Of a stretch of DNA of 50,032 bases, positions 16,486 through 23,560 are shown in pieces. Location of the stretch: contig CAMBZJ010000023.1 in assembly GCA_945872365.1 (NCBI GenBank), forward strand, positions 1 to 50,032, written 5' to 3'. The notes beneath the pieces are model-generated. The model searched no databases and was not told where the DNA came from. It saw only the letters and a list, made by a program, of their open reading frames with translations. Source of the stretch: Klebsiella pneumoniae. Lineage in GTDB: Bacteria > Desulfobacterota > Binatia > UBA12015. The stretch's first letter is position 1; each line of letters opens with the position of its first letter. The position numbers and the translations under genes are program-made.

Positions 16486-19287
16486 ATGCAGGCAAAGGTT
16501 TCCGACGAGGTGGAGGGGGTGGCGACGACTCCCGCGACCGGCGCGAAGGGGCTGCACGTGCAGCGACGCTTCACGCTGCCCGACGAGGCCGCGCTGCGCG
16601 CCGGCCGGGATCGGATCGACCCGATCGAGAGCGAGACCTGGGAGCGCCGCAGCGCCGTGATCAGCGGCGAGGGCGGCGAGGTCGTCTTCGAGCAGAACGA
16701 CATCGAGGTGCCCGCCGCATGGTCACAACTGGCCACCAACGTGGTCGCTTCGAAGTACTTCCGCGGCTCGCCGGGCACCCCGGAGCGCGAGACCAGCGTG
16801 AAGCAGCTGGTCGGTCGGGTCGTCCGCTCGATCAGGTGCTGGGGCGAGGAGCAGGGATACTTCGCGACGCCGGGAGACGCGGACGTGTTTGCGGACGAGC
16901 TCACGCATCTCCTCGTCAAGCAGAAGGCCTCGTTCAACTCCCCGGTCTGGTTCAACGTCGGCGTCGAGGAGAAGCCGCAGTGCTCCGCCTGCTTCATCCT
17001 CTCCGTCAACGACACGATGGACTCGATCCTCGACTGGTATCGTCGCGAGGGGGTCATCTTCAAGGGCGGGTCCGGCTCCGGGGTGAACCTCTCGGGTATC
17101 CGCTCCTCGAAGGAGCGCCTCGGCGGCGGCGGCACGGCCTCCGGGCCGGTGTCGTTCATGCGCGCGGCCGACGCCTCGGCCGGAGTCATCAAGTCGGGCG
17201 GCAAGACGCGGCGCGCGGCCAAGATGGTCGTCCTTAACATCGACCATCCCGACGTGACCGACTTCATCCAGTGCAAGGCGGAAGAGGAGCGCAAGGCCTG
17301 GGCTCTGATCGACGCGGGCTACGACGGTTCGCTCGACGGCCCGGCCTACAGCTCGATTTTCTTCCAGAACGCGAACAACTCGGTGCGCGTGACCGACGAG
17401 TTCATGCGGGCGGTCGAGGCCGACGCCGAGTGGCAGACCCGCTACGTCACCTCGGGCGAGACCGCGCAGACCTTCAAGGCCCGCGAACTCATGCGCATGA
17501 TCGCCGGCGCCGCGCACTTCTGCGGCGATCCGGGCATGCAGTTCGACACGACGATCAACGCCTGGCACACCTGCCCGAACAGCGGTCGGATCAACGCGTC
17601 GAACCCCTGCAGCGAGTACATGCACCTCGACGACTCAGCCTGCAATCTCGCGTCGATCAACCTCATGAAGTTCGTGTCGGAAGCGGGCGAGTTCGACACG
17701 GCGGGCTTCCGTCACGCCGTCGACGTCCTCATCACCGCGCAGGACATCGTCGTGGACGCCTCGAGCTACCCGACGCCGGAGATCGGGCGCAACGCCCACG
17801 CCTTCCGCGAACTCGGCCTCGGGTTCGCGAACCTCGGTGCCCTGCTCATGGAACTCGGCATGCCGTACGATTCCGAGGCGGGCCGCCAGTACGCGGGAGC
17901 GGTCACGGCGCTGCTCTGCGGCCAAGCGTATCAGCAGTCCGCCCGCCTCGCCACGGTGCTCGGACCCTACGAGGGCTACGAGAAGAACCGCGAGCCGATG
18001 CTCGGCGTGGTCGAGAAGCACCGCAACCAGGCGATGAAACTCTCGCCGACGCTGGTGCCGCTCGACCTGCTCCACGCGGCGCGCTCCTCTTGGGACCAGG
18101 CGCTCTCGCTCGGGCGCGAGGCCGGGTTCCGCAACTCGCAGGCCACGGTGCTCGCGCCGACCGGCACGATCGCCTTCATGATGGATTGCGACACGACCGG
18201 GGTCGAGCCCGACATCGCGCTGGTGAAGTACAAGAAGCTGGTCGGCGGCGGCATGCTCAAGATGGTGAACCGCACCGTGCCGGGCGCGTTGCGTCGGCTC
18301 GGCTACAACGAGCGCGAGGTCGAGGCGATCGTCGACTACATCGACCAAGAGGACACGATCGAGGGTGCGCCCGCCCTGCGCGACGAGGATCTCCCGGTCT
18401 TCGACTGCGCCTTCAAGGCGGCCAAGGGTTCGCGCACGATCTCGCCCTCCGGGCACCTTCGCATGATGGGTGCGGTGCAGCCCTTCCTGTCGGGCGCGAT
18501 CTCGAAGACGATCAACATGCCCGCGACCACGACGGTCGAGGACGTCGAGAACGCCTTCCTGCTCGCCTGGAAGCTCGGACTGAAGGCGGTCGCCATCTAC
18601 CGCGACGGCTGCAAGCGCATCCAGCCGCTCAACACCTCCAGGGGGGAGACCAAGACCAAGGCCGTCGAGGCGCAGGCTCCCGCCGAGGCGCCGGTCGCCG
18701 AGTTCCGCCCGGTGCGCCGTCGCCTGCCGGCGGATTGCCGCTCGATCCGCCACAAGTTCGACGTCGCAGGCCACGAGGGATACATCCACGTCGGCTTCTA
18801 CGACGACGGCACGCCCGGCGAGATCTTCATCAAGATGGCCAAGGAGGGCAGCACCATCTCCGGCTTGATGGACACGATCGCCACGCTGACCTCGATGTCG
18901 TTGCAGTACGGCGTCCCGCTCGACGCGCTGGTTGCCAAGTTCGGCCACGTGCGGTTCGAGCCGTCCGGGTTCACCAAGAACCCGGAGGTTCCCTTCGCCA
19001 AGTCGCTCACCGACTACATCTTCCGCTTCCTCGGTGTGCGCTTCCTGACCGCCGAGAGGCGCAGCCTGGTCGGCCTTTCCTCGGACGACGGCGGTGCTGC
19101 GCAGGAGGAGCCCTTCCCGGGCGCGGAGGTGGTGTCGGGGGCCGCTTCGCGCCGCACGACGGGTGCCACGATCACCTTCAGCCCGCAGGCGGACGCTCCG
19201 AGTTGTCCCGACTGCGGCTCCATCATGATCCGCAACGGGTCCTGCTACCGATGCTCGAATTGCGGGGCGACCAGCGGCTGCTCCTGA
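16486..19287 (+). CDS. nrdJ: adenosylcobalamin-dependent (class II) ribonucleoside-diphosphate reductase
   Basis: The 933-residue class II ribonucleotide reductase makes deoxyribonucleotides without oxygen dependence, using a B12-derived radical. Visible features are CSACFIL (active-site Cys region), the FKGGSGSGVNLS loop, and N373-P374-C375-S376-E377 of the active site followed by MHLDDSACNLASINL. There is also a long C-terminal extension with a zinc-ribbon-like end (CPDCG, then CYRCSNCG and a final GCS). Length and tail fit the large NrdJ subgroup. ATG 16486 follows GGAAAGG closely; GTG 16474 is an alternative. No other RNR gene is in the window. A G7 run lies just upstream in the leader. 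Confidence 0.95.
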   Translation: MQAKVSDEVEGVATTPATGAKGLHVQRRFTLPDEAALRAGRDRIDPIESETWERRSAVISGEGGEVVFEQNDIEVPAAWSQLATNVVASKYFRGSPGTPERETSVKQLVGRVVRSIRCWGEEQGYFATPGDADVFADELTHLLVKQKASFNSPVWFNVGVEEKPQCSACFILSVNDTMDSILDWYRREGVIFKGGSGSGVNLSGIRSSKERLGGGGTASGPVSFMRAADASAGVIKSGGKTRRAAKMVVLNIDHPDVTDFIQCKAEEERKAWALIDAGYDGSLDGPAYSSIFFQNANNSVRVTDEFMRAVEADAEWQTRYVTSGETAQTFKARELMRMIAGAAHFCGDPGMQFDTTINAWHTCPNSGRINASNPCSEYMHLDDSACNLASINLMKFVSEAGEFDTAGFRHAVDVLITAQDIVVDASSYPTPEIGRNAHAFRELGLGFANLGALLMELGMPYDSEAGRQYAGAVTALLCGQAYQQSARLATVLGPYEGYEKNREPMLGVVEKHRNQAMKLSPTLVPLDLLHAARSSWDQALSLGREAGFRNSQATVLAPTGTIAFMMDCDTTGVEPDIALVKYKKLVGGGMLKMVNRTVPGALRRLGYNEREVEAIVDYIDQEDTIEGAPALRDEDLPVFDCAFKAAKGSRTISPSGHLRMMGAVQPFLSGAISKTINMPATTTVEDVENAFLLAWKLGLKAVAIYRDGCKRIQPLNTSRGETKTKAVEAQAPAEAPVAEFRPVRRRLPADCRSIRHKFDVAGHEGYIHVGFYDDGTPGEIFIKMAKEGSTISGLMDTIATLTSMSLQYGVPLDALVAKFGHVRFEPSGFTKNPEVPFAKSLTDYIFRFLGVRFLTAERRSLVGLSSDDGGAAQEEPFPGAEVVSGAASRRTTGATITFSPQADAPSCPDCGSIMIRNGSCYRCSNCGATSGCS

Positions 19288-19293
19288 GCGCGG

Positions 19294-19323
19294 GCCCGGG
19301 GGCGCAGCGTCGCGCCCCCGGGC
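19294..19323 (+). terminator. strong hairpin after nrdJ
   Basis: A perfect 12-bp stem (GCCCGGGGGCGC with GCGCCCCCGGGC) encloses the six-base loop AGCGTC, seven bases after the nrdJ stop. There is no U-tract, so it may stop transcription together with other factors or protect the 3' end. Confidence 0.65.
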
Positions 19324-19650
19324 TGCCCTCGCCGAGGATGCGCGCCGTCGTCGATCCGACGACGCGCGTCGCACACGATCAGGATCCGCCGCGCCCAGCG
19401 TCCGGGGGCGCGGCGAACCGGGGAGGAGAAGCGGGGGCCGTGTGGTGTGGGGGCTTCTCCTCGGCGGGTGGGGTGGTGGCAGGGCCGGACGGTCCAACGG
19501 GGCGGGGTGACCATGTCTCGGGGCGCCCCGCCCCGGAGGACATCGGCCTCCGTGGTTCGAAAAGATGCCGATGGCTGGCTTGACTAGCCGAGCGCTCGAT
19601 CTTAGGACCCCTCGAAAGTTGCGGCGAGGGTGTTGCTGCGAGGGTGCTTC
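19324..19650. other. hairpin-rich gap without a gene
   Basis: No coding frame looks real here. Two further perfect stems are present: CGTCGTCG/CGACGACG with a three-base loop at 19346-19364, and GGGGCGGGG/CCCCGCCCC with an 18-base loop at 19499-19534. A weak promoter (TTGACT at 19580-19585, 17 bases, TAGGAC) lies before the GcvH-like gene. The region could hold a structured leader or a small RNA, but GC richness alone also favours such stems. Confidence 0.4.
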
Positions 19651-20040
19651 ATGGCCGACAAGACGAAATACTCCGATGAGCATCTCTGGGTGCGGATCGA
19701 CGGCGAGTCCGCCTACATCGGGCTGACGGACTTCCTGCAGGAGAAGCTCGGCGAGCTGGTTTCGGTCAACCTGCCGGAGGCCGGCGAGGAGATCGAACGC
19801 GGCGAGCCGCTCGGCGAGGTGGAGTCGGCCGGAGAGTTGCGCGAGCTGATCGCCCCGGTGACCGGCATCGTGCTCGCGACGAATCCCGACGTGGAGGATC
19901 AGCCCTCGCTGATCAACGAGGATCCGATGCGCGAAGGCTGGCTGCTCGAGATCGAGTTGCGCGACGAGGAAGAACTCGGCGAACTCATGGATCTCGAAGA
20001 GTACAACGAACTCACCGCGGGAGAGCAGGACGAAGACTGA
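19651..20040 (+). CDS. GcvH-like protein lacking the lipoyl lysine
   Basis: This 129-residue protein aligns along its length with the glycine-cleavage H protein: KYSDEHLWVRIDGESAYIGLTDFLQEKLGELVSVNLPEAGEEI, then ESAGELRELIAPVTG, and the C-terminal GWLLEIELRDEEELGELMDLEEY. In true GcvH the segment is ESVKAASD-x-x-APVSG, and the Lys carries lipoate. Here that position is Gly61 (codon GGA at 19831), so the protein cannot carry lipoate at the normal site. No gcvT or gcvP is nearby. It may have a structural or regulatory role, or act as a degenerate paralogue. The acidic tail AGEQDED is unusual. ATG 19651 (MADKTKYSDEH) is the family N-terminus. Confidence 0.85.
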   Translation: MADKTKYSDEHLWVRIDGESAYIGLTDFLQEKLGELVSVNLPEAGEEIERGEPLGEVESAGELRELIAPVTGIVLATNPDVEDQPSLINEDPMREGWLLEIELRDEEELGELMDLEEYNELTAGEQDED

Positions 20041-20076
20041 GCCGCGGGCAGGTTCCTTTGCCGCGGAACTCGCGGG

Positions 20077-20565
20077 TCAGCGGTGCTTCGTGTCGGCGCG
20101 AGCCCGTCGCTGCGCGGCATCGGCGAGCTGGTAGAGCGTTTCGCCGTCGCGCACCAGCAGTTGCTTGCGCGCGAGTCGCTCGAGTTCGGCGTCCGTCTCG
20201 AGTCGATCGAGTTGCGACTGCAGCCGGTTCGCCGACTGCATGAGGTCGAAGTTGTGCCCGTCGACTTCCCGCAGTTCCTCGCGCAGGGCATGGATGCGCA
20301 CGAGTCCGCGGTCGCCGGTGATCGCCGACGCGAGCATGAAGAGCGCCACCGCGACGAGCCCGCGCGCGATCCAGCGCCCCCGCCGAATCGGGAGCCGTTC
20401 CCAGGCCTCGCCCGCCCAGCTCCGAACCTTGTTCCCCCACCACCCCACGGTCGAGGAATAGCGCGTCTGCCAGCGCGCCTGCAAGCGCACCTGCAAGCGC
20501 ACCCGGTTCGCAGCCGAGAGCATAACGAGGTTCTCGGGTCTGCCGCCCATACTCGGAAACGTCAT
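20077..20565 (-). CDS. FtsB/DivIC-type septum formation initiator
   Basis: The protein has up to 162 residues: a basic N-terminal part, one membrane helix (WIARGLVAVALFMLASAI, about residues 65-82) and then a coiled coil. The coiled coil (IHALREELREVDGHNFDLMQSANRLQSQLDRLETDAELERLARKQLLVRDGE) matches the FtsB/DivIC pattern of a heptad helix followed by a conserved LARKxLxxRxGE-like end. Its expected role is in the FtsBLQ divisome complex. The membrane and coiled-coil part is normally about 90-110 residues, so the first 55 residues are an extension. They include a tandem 12-base repeat coding VRLQ/ARWQ. The start is uncertain: ATG 20565, 20550 or 20523, none with a clear ribosome site. Confidence 0.7.
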   Translation of the reverse strand: MTFPSMGGRPENLVMLSAANRVRLQVRLQARWQTRYSSTVGWWGNKVRSWAGEAWERLPIRRGRWIARGLVAVALFMLASAITGDRGLVRIHALREELREVDGHNFDLMQSANRLQSQLDRLETDAELERLARKQLLVRDGETLYQLADAAQRRARADTKHR

Positions 20566-20627
20566 TATGAGTGGGGAAAGCCATCGGAGTTTTCGAGGGT
20601 CGATTTTAAAAAGTCATTCTCAAGCTA

Positions 20628-20657
20628 TTGACATGAGCCCCGTCTTCGGCGTACAAG
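20628..20657 (+). promoter_or_regulatory. promoter of the KKAPA small-protein gene
   Basis: TTGACA (20628-20633), 18 bases, TACAAG (20652-20657). Transcription should begin near 20664, giving a leader of about 64 bases. The leader is G/T-rich at 20667-20690, with several GG and GGGG tracts that could in principle form a two-layer G-quadruplex. Confidence 0.65.
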
Positions 20658-20727
20658 CCTGTCATTGGTTGTGGGGTGGGGTGGTGGTTGAGGACTCGCC
20701 TGAGAAGGAATGACGAAGGAGGCACTC

Positions 20728-20841
20728 ATGCCAGTTGCGAAGAAGAAGACGACTGCGTCGAAGGCTAAGAAGAAGGCTCCGGCCAAGAAGGCTCCGGCCA
20801 AGAAGGCTCCGGCCAAAAAGGCTCCGGCCAAAAAGAAGTAA
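20728..20841 (+). CDS. 37-residue Lys/Ala/Pro-repeat basic protein (histone H1-like)
   Basis: ATG 20728 to TAA 20841 encodes a 37-residue protein that is almost half lysine. A lead-in (MPVAKKKTTASKAKK) is followed by four exact KKAPA units and a final KKK. The ribosome site GAAGGAGG five bases before the ATG is one of the best in the window. Together with the TTGACA promoter and a downstream intrinsic terminator, it supports a real, monocistronic, well-expressed gene. Such KKAPA or KAAPAKKA tracts occur in histone-H1-like tails and bacterial nucleoid proteins, so DNA or RNA binding is likely. The protein has no folded core and could act with another nucleoid factor. Confidence 0.8.
   Translation: MPVAKKKTTASKAKKKAPAKKAPAKKAPAKKAPAKKK
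20770..20829 (+). repeat. four 15-base tandem repeats (KKAPA)
   Basis: Four copies of the 15-base unit AAGAAGGCTCCGGCC. The third begins AAG-AAG and the fourth begins AAA-AAG-like because of a single A/G change. Near-identity at the DNA level suggests recent expansion. Confidence 0.9.
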
Positions 20842-20866
20842 TTCCGTCCCGTAGTATCTGCAGTAC

Positions 20867-20892
20867 CCGGGCCGGCAGAGAGGCCGTCCCGG
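20867..20892 (+). other. stem-loop in the 3' region of the KKAPA transcript
   Basis: CCGGGCCGGC pairs with GCCGTCCCGG (9 of 10 pairs) around AGAGAG. It lies between the stop codon and the terminator and may stabilise the message. Confidence 0.5.
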
Positions 20893-20958
20893 AATCAGTC
20901 AAGACCGTTTCGAACGACCTTTCGTCAGGCGAGTGGGTCGCAAGGCCCAAACCAAGAG

Positions 20959-20993
20959 AAGAGCCCTCGGTCTCAGGACACGGGGGCTCTTTT
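20959..20993 (+). terminator. intrinsic terminator of the KKAPA transcript
   Basis: AAGAGCCC pairs with GGGCTCTT, giving a stem of at least eight base pairs, and the right arm runs straight into TTTT. This is the most classical terminator in the window. It lies just 23 bases before the GTG of the next gene, so that gene needs read-through or a promoter inside this stretch. Confidence 0.8.
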
Positions 20994-21015
20994 CGTTGCG
21001 GGAGGGCACGAGTCG

Positions 21016-21813
21016 GTGACGGAGACCCCTCACCTCTCTTCGATCGAGCCCGAGAGCCCGCGCTACGCGACCGATCTGGTCTTCGTGCATGGGCTCTGGG
21101 CCGACCCCGGGCTCTGGGCACGCGTCGCCGGTGCCATGGCCCACCGCGGGTGGCGATGCCATCTGCTCGACGTCCGCGCTGCGGCCGCCGCCGGGGAGGC
21201 GACCCGGGGATCGGGCCGCAACCGGGGGCTGTCGGGTTGGAGCGCCGCCGTGGCGGGAGTCCTGCGCGGACTGCCGGCGCCGGCGATCCTGGTCGGCCAT
21301 GACGTGGGTGGGCTCGTGGCCCTGGCCCTCGCTGCGGGCGGTGGCCTCCGGGCCGCGGTTGCGGTGGCGCCGCTCGTGGATGGCGCCCGCGCGGTCGCCC
21401 CGCCTGTCGAGCGACTTCGGCTGCGACTCTTCGGGGGCGTGCTTCCCCCGCCGGCTCCGGGGCACCCCAGCTTCGCTGGTCTCTCGACCGAGGCCGTGGC
21501 GCGGTTGGGCGCATCCCTGCGACCGGAGCCCGCGAGGCTACTCGCGTCGCTGCGCGGCGCCATGCTCGCCCCCGGGGAGCCGGTCGTGCCGACGCTGGTC
21601 GTCGCCCAGCAGGCCGATGCGCTGGTGGCTCCGTTCGCGGCCGAGGTTCTGGCGCGCGGGATCGGCGCGGATTTCCTCCTCCTAGAGGGCGGCCACTGGC
21701 CGATGGCGGGGGAGCGCAGCGACGCCTGGGCTTCCCGCATCCACCGCTGGATCATCCAGCGGGTCGGTGGGCTGCTCCTTCTCTCCGGCGACGAGGACCT
21801 GCGCGAGGAGTGA
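21016..21813 (+). CDS. alpha/beta hydrolase with Asp at the nucleophile elbow
   Basis: This 265-residue alpha/beta-hydrolase-fold protein has the oxyanion-region motif VFVHGLW, the nucleophile elbow ILVGHDVGGLVALAL, and a C-terminal catalytic His in LLLEGGHWPM. The elbow is Gly-His-Asp-Val-Gly. Asp in place of Ser is the arrangement of epoxide hydrolases and haloalkane dehalogenases. The cap domain is short, so the substrate is unclear and loss of esterase activity is also possible. The acid residue may be in VVAQQADALVAP. The GTG start at 21016 has GGAGGG ten bases upstream. The leader overlaps the preceding terminator. It is convergent with cysH. Confidence 0.78.
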   Translation: MTETPHLSSIEPESPRYATDLVFVHGLWADPGLWARVAGAMAHRGWRCHLLDVRAAAAAGEATRGSGRNRGLSGWSAAVAGVLRGLPAPAILVGHDVGGLVALALAAGGGLRAAVAVAPLVDGARAVAPPVERLRLRLFGGVLPPPAPGHPSFAGLSTEAVARLGASLRPEPARLLASLRGAMLAPGEPVVPTLVVAQQADALVAPFAAEVLARGIGADFLLLEGGHWPMAGERSDAWASRIHRWIIQRVGGLLLLSGDEDLREE

Positions 21814-21913
21814 CTTCAGGGGGACGGGCCGGTATCTTGCCAGCGCGCCACCCTTGCTCGCTTCGCCGGGGATTCGACCGGTGGTCACGCGGCGCGGGCG
21901 CGCCGGTCGTCGG

Positions 21914-22657
21914 TCACTCCTCGGGTTCGGACTCGGCTTCGGACTCAGGATCGAGAAAGGTGTGGAGCCCGCACTCGACCTTGCCGCGGCCCGCCCAACG
22001 GCCGGCCCGCTCGTCCTCGCCGGCGAGTACCGGGCGCGTGCAGGGGGCGCAGCCGATCGAGGTGTAGCCCTGCTCGAAGAGAGGGTGGGTCGGGATCTCG
22101 TGGAGCGACATGTAGCGCCACGTGTCGCGCGAGTTCCAGTTGGCGAGCGGGTTCACCTTGACGATCCCGCCGCCCAGACGTTCGACGATCGGCATCCGGG
22201 TGCGGGTCGACGCCTGATCGCGTCGCCGCCCGTTGATCCAGGCGCGCACCCCGACGAGCGCGAGTTGCATCGGTTCGACCTTGTTGATCTTGCAGCAGAG
22301 GTCGGGGTCGCGGTCGTAAAGGTCGTCGCCGTGCCGGGCGACGAACTCCTCGCGCGGCATCGCCGAGCGGAGGTTGCGCACCGGGAACCCGAAGCGCGCA
22401 ACGAGGCCGTCGCGGTACGCCAGCGTCTCAGGGAAGTGGTAGCCGGTGTCGATGAACAGGATCGGCGTGCCCGGGGCGACCTCGCGCAGCATGTGCGCGA
22501 TGACGACCCCCTCGTGCTGGAAGGACATCGTCAGTACCGCGTCGGGCGCGAAGGACCCCACGGTCCAACGGAGGATGTCCTCCGGGGATGCGGTCTCGAA
22601 TCGATCGTTCAGGCCTGACAGGTCGATGGATTCCGGCACGGCGTCCGGCGGATTCAT
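21914..22657 (-). CDS. cysH: adenylyl-sulfate (APS) / PAPS reductase
   Basis: This 247-residue assimilatory sulfate-activation enzyme reduces activated sulfate to sulfite with thioredoxin. The PP-loop part (DAVLTMSFQHEGVVIAHML) and FIDTGYHFPET are typical. The paired cysteines C121-C122 (DLCCKINK) and C203-x2-C206 (CAPC) form the [4Fe-4S] site that marks the APS-reducing type. The catalytic Cys229 lies in ECGLH. The acidic C-terminal tail (PESEAESEPEE) is short and unusual. ATG 22657 is the only good start. No cysD, cysN or cysI is nearby, so the gene stands alone in this window. Confidence 0.93.
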   Translation of the reverse strand: MNPPDAVPESIDLSGLNDRFETASPEDILRWTVGSFAPDAVLTMSFQHEGVVIAHMLREVAPGTPILFIDTGYHFPETLAYRDGLVARFGFPVRNLRSAMPREEFVARHGDDLYDRDPDLCCKINKVEPMQLALVGVRAWINGRRRDQASTRTRMPIVERLGGGIVKVNPLANWNSRDTWRYMSLHEIPTHPLFEQGYTSIGCAPCTRPVLAGEDERAGRWAGRGKVECGLHTFLDPESEAESEPEE

Positions 22658-22720
22658 GCTTCCACGGCGCTAGCACGGTGGGTTCGGCTCGGCAATTCGC
22701 CGACCGTCCACCTGCCGGTG

Positions 22721-22740
22721 CCGGGGCAACCTCGCCCCGG
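22721..22740 (-). terminator. stem-loop after murU
   Basis: A perfect seven-base-pair stem (CCGGGGC/GCCCCGG, loop AACCTC) lies 14 bases after the murU stop and before the cysH start. No T-run follows, so termination is possible but not proven. Confidence 0.45.
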
Positions 22741-22754
22741 AGGCCGGGCCCGGT

Positions 22755-23549
22755 TCAGCCGGTTGCGGGAGCCGTCCCTCGCCCCATGTAGGAGGGTAGT
22801 CCGCGGCCGAGCGCCGCCGAGGTCGCGGCGAGATCGGCCGCGGTGTCGGCCGTGTACCAGGGGCCGCGGTAGACGAAGCCCTCGAAGCGGCCGCCCTCGC
22901 GGAAGAGGGTGGGGTAGAGGTCGCGCATGGTGCCGAAGGCCACGCCGGCCGGCATCCGGTCGATCACCGAGGGGTCGATCACGTGGAGCGATGCGAACAT
23001 CATCTCGCGCAGCGACGGGTCGTCGGATCCCTCGCCGAGGAAGCGCCGGATGCGGCCGGCCTCGTCGATGCCGAAGAGGCCGTAGCCCGCGGCTCGCGGA
23101 TCCGGCCGCAGCACCATCGTCACGAGCGCGCCGCGCTCGCGGTGCATCCGGACGACGTCGGAGACCGGGATTTCGGAGATGACGTCGCTGTTCGCGATGA
23201 CGATCGGGCCGCGCGGATCGCCGCGCTCGCGGCCGATCTGCTCGAAGAGCGGGGCCGCCTGGCGGATGCCGCCACCGGTGTCGAGCAGTTCGGTCTCGAG
23301 CGAGTAGTGCAGCCGGACGCCGAGCGACGCGCCATCCCCGAGCGCGCGAACGACCTGCTCGCCGAGGTGGTGCAGGTTCACGACGACGTCCTCGATGCCG
23401 TGGCTGCGCAGGAGCCCGATGCCGTAGGCGATGAGCGGGTGGCCGGCGACCTCGACGAGCGGCTTCGGCGTCCGCACGGTGAGCGGGCGCAGCCGCGTGC
23501 CGAGACCAGCTGCGAGGATCATCGCGCGCGGCGGCGGAGGCGTCGGCAT
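22755..23549 (-). CDS. murU: sugar-1-phosphate nucleotidyltransferase, MurU-like
   Basis: This 264-residue nucleotidyltransferase shows the pyrophosphorylase signature GLGTRLRPLT-x3-PKPL (residues 15-31). It is followed by HHLGEQVVRAL, the ETELLDTGGGI motif and the ANSDV metal-binding region. The size and the tandem placement with an AmgK-like kinase match MurU, which makes UDP-MurNAc from MurNAc alpha-1-phosphate. This pathway recycles peptidoglycan sugars and bypasses de novo MurNAc synthesis, which is known to confer fosfomycin tolerance in pseudomonads. The preceding gene is 11 bases away on the same strand, so the two form an operon. Confidence 0.82.
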   Translation of the reverse strand: MPTPPPPRAMILAAGLGTRLRPLTVRTPKPLVEVAGHPLIAYGIGLLRSHGIEDVVVNLHHLGEQVVRALGDGASLGVRLHYSLETELLDTGGGIRQAAPLFEQIGRERGDPRGPIVIANSDVISEIPVSDVVRMHRERGALVTMVLRPDPRAAGYGLFGIDEAGRIRRFLGEGSDDPSLREMMFASLHVIDPSVIDRMPAGVAFGTMRDLYPTLFREGGRFEGFVYRGPWYTADTAADLAATSAALGRGLPSYMGRGTAPATG

Positions 23550-23560
23550 CCGTGCATTCC

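Noticed and set aside
19580-19608. TTGACT-N17-TAGGAC promoter for the GcvH-like gene
   Set aside because: Only 3 of 6 bases match in the -10, so it is mentioned under the gap entry, not as a separate feature.
21876-21908. Nested hairpin (GACCGG/CCGGTC) between the alpha/beta hydrolase and cysH
   Set aside because: Long inner loop and no U-tract; kept out as too weak for a terminator call.
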